Part shown: positions 15,001 to 15,778 of the stretch, in pieces
Position numbering within the stretch: position 1 is the first letter of the stretch
Layout of the letters: the number at the start of each line of letters is the position of its first letter
NCBI GenBank assembly: GCA_963751355.1
Contig: CAVVVS010000098.1
Coordinates: forward strand, 1 to 15,778
Source of the DNA: CAVVVS01 sp963751355
Lineage (GTDB): Bacteria > Bacteroidota > Ignavibacteria > Ignavibacteriales > Ignavibacteriaceae
Reading direction: 5' to 3'
Length of the DNA stretch: 15,778 nt
Notes under the pieces: model-generated
Databases searched by the model: none
Told to the model about the DNA's origin: nothing
The model's input: only the letters and a program-made list of their open reading frames with translations
Program-made: the position numbers and the translations under genes

Positions 15001-15542
15001 AAGTTTCCCCTATTAATATTAAAAAACAAGAATTTAATAAAACACTTCGTGGTTACGATAAAGACGAAGTCCGGGCTTTTCTTGATAAATTATCCGATGA
15101 GTTTGAAGTACTTCAAGATGAAAATGAATTATTAAAAAAAGAGGTCGAACAATCTTCCGCAAGTTTAAATGAGTTTAGAAAAATTGAAAAAAATTTGCAA
15201 GATACATTATTAAAGGCGCATGAATCTTCTTCAAAAGCTATTGAGTCCACTAAAAAGCAGACTAATTTGATGATTAAAGAAGCCGAATTGAAAGCTGCTC
15301 AATTCCTTGAGAAAGCCAGGGAAAATGCTAATGAAATAAGGAATTCAGTAATTTTTTTAAGAGAAGAAAGAGACGTTTTGGTTGCAAAGTTAAAAGCAAT
15401 CATTAATTCACAGGCGCACTTGTTGGAATCAAAGGTTGAAAATGCCGATAAGGTAGCTGAAGAGATTGTGGTGAAAGAGCATGTAGAACAAGCTAAAAAA
15501 GTCGACGTTGATGTTGACGATATAGTAAATAAACTTTTATAA
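14997..15542 (+). CDS. divIVA: DivIVA-domain coiled-coil protein
   Basis: The start is ATG 14997, with AAGGAGG at 14986-14992 four bases upstream; a TTG at 14982 would include the ribosome binding site and is rejected. The 181-residue protein opens with the DivIVA N-terminal domain (KVSPINIKKQEFNKTLRGYD, DEVRAFLDKLSDEFEVL, residues about 2-45). This domain binds curved membrane in studied Gram-positive relatives. It is followed by a long coiled coil of Glu/Lys/Leu heptads (about 40-160) and a short acidic/valine-rich tail. The role in a diderm bacterium is uncertain: pole or septum organisation is a reasonable guess. The gene is translationally coupled to yggS and only 4 bp from the phosphorylase gene, making one operon. 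Confidence 0.9.
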   Translation: MKVSPINIKKQEFNKTLRGYDKDEVRAFLDKLSDEFEVLQDENELLKKEVEQSSASLNEFRKIEKNLQDTLLKAHESSSKAIESTKKQTNLMIKEAELKAAQFLEKARENANEIRNSVIFLREERDVLVAKLKAIINSQAHLLESKVENADKVAEEIVVKEHVEQAKKVDVDVDDIVNKLL

Positions 15543-15546
15543 ATCT

Positions 15547-15778
15547 ATGAGCGAATTATTAAATAAAATAAATGACACTCTGGAAGTAATTAAAAAATAT
15601 ACTTCCGATAAATACCCGGTGGGAATTATTTTAGGTACCGGTTTGGGTGGATTGGTTAAAGAAATTAATATCGAACACGAAATAGATTATGCTGATTTAC
15701 CGCATTTTTCGCTTTCAACAGTTGAATCGCACAAAGGTAAACTGATCTTTGGAACTATTGGAAGTCAAAAAGTAGTTA
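15547..15778 (+). CDS. punA: purine nucleoside phosphorylase, N-terminal part (cut by window end)
   Basis: The first 77 residues are visible before the right edge. VGIILGTGLGGL (25-36) matches the phosphate-binding GSGLG loop of trimeric purine nucleoside phosphorylases (PNP/MTAP family), with Thr31 for Ser. PHFSLSTVESHKGKLIFG (52-69) matches the conserved PxFPxSTVxGHxG region, with H62 as the phosphate-contacting histidine. The full enzyme would split purine nucleosides with phosphate to base and ribose-1-phosphate. The ATG lies 4 bases after the divIVA stop without its own strong Shine-Dalgarno sequence, so it probably depends on coupled translation. An MTA phosphorylase-type relative cannot be fully excluded from this portion. 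Confidence 0.9.
   Translation, partial: MSELLNKINDTLEVIKKYTSDKYPVGIILGTGLGGLVKEINIEHEIDYADLPHFSLSTVESHKGKLIFGTIGSQKVV

Overview
The window comes from an AT-rich, diderm bacterium. Envelope proteins with signal peptides and C-terminal phenylalanines, a DPP5-like periplasmic S9 peptidase, a DUF6588-like barrel protein and a DivIVA-domain protein next to yggS suggest the Bacteroidota/Chlorobiota side of the FCB group, most likely an Ignavibacteria-type genome. This placement is inferred from gene content; there is no rRNA or other phylogenetic marker here. Most genes are ordinary chromosomal housekeeping genes. I see no mobile element, CRISPR array, tRNA or rRNA.

Layout. Positions 1-232: a possible minus-strand fragment of an unknown protein at the left edge, then an AT-rich leader. 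233-868 (+): a deoxynucleoside/thymidylate-kinase-like P-loop protein with a degenerate Walker A. It converges on a minus-strand pair (883-3045): an atypical class I methyltransferase overlapping, by a GTGA junction, an RlmD/RumA-type rRNA uracil methyltransferase that a single extra base breaks into two halves. 3124-3741 (+): a small exported barrel-like protein. 3911-6369 (+): a DPP5-like dipeptidyl peptidase and a DUF1232 membrane protein 11 bp apart, closed by a terminator. 6448-6987: an ADP-ribose-pyrophosphatase-type NUDIX hydrolase. 7099-8811: RecN. 8915-10361: an exported DUF6588-like barrel protein and an uncharacterised lipoprotein, tightly spaced and closed by a strong terminator. 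10462-11592: HemW. 11767-13026: a glutamate/dicarboxylate:cation symporter. It converges on pta (minus, 13055-14032) with a shared bidirectional terminator. 14296-15778: yggS, divIVA and the start of a purine nucleoside phosphorylase, in a coupled operon.

Functionally, the envelope genes (peptidase, two barrel-like proteins, lipoprotein, symporter) suit a peptide- or amino-acid-using heterotroph, with Pta providing acetyl-phosphate/acetate metabolism. The yggS-divIVA adjacency recalls the ylmE...divIVA division cluster of Firmicutes. Three intact or nearly intact genes start with a non-ATG codon (GTG for rlmD and the NUDIX gene, TTG for hemW). Genes inside operons carry clear Shine-Dalgarno sequences, whereas several operon-leading genes have AT-rich leaders with none visible.

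The items most worth a second look are the rlmD frameshift, the kinase-like protein with Phe in place of the P-loop glycine, the barrel/lipoprotein pair, and several palindromic intergenic elements. I did not find convincing evidence of a wholly new multi-gene system.
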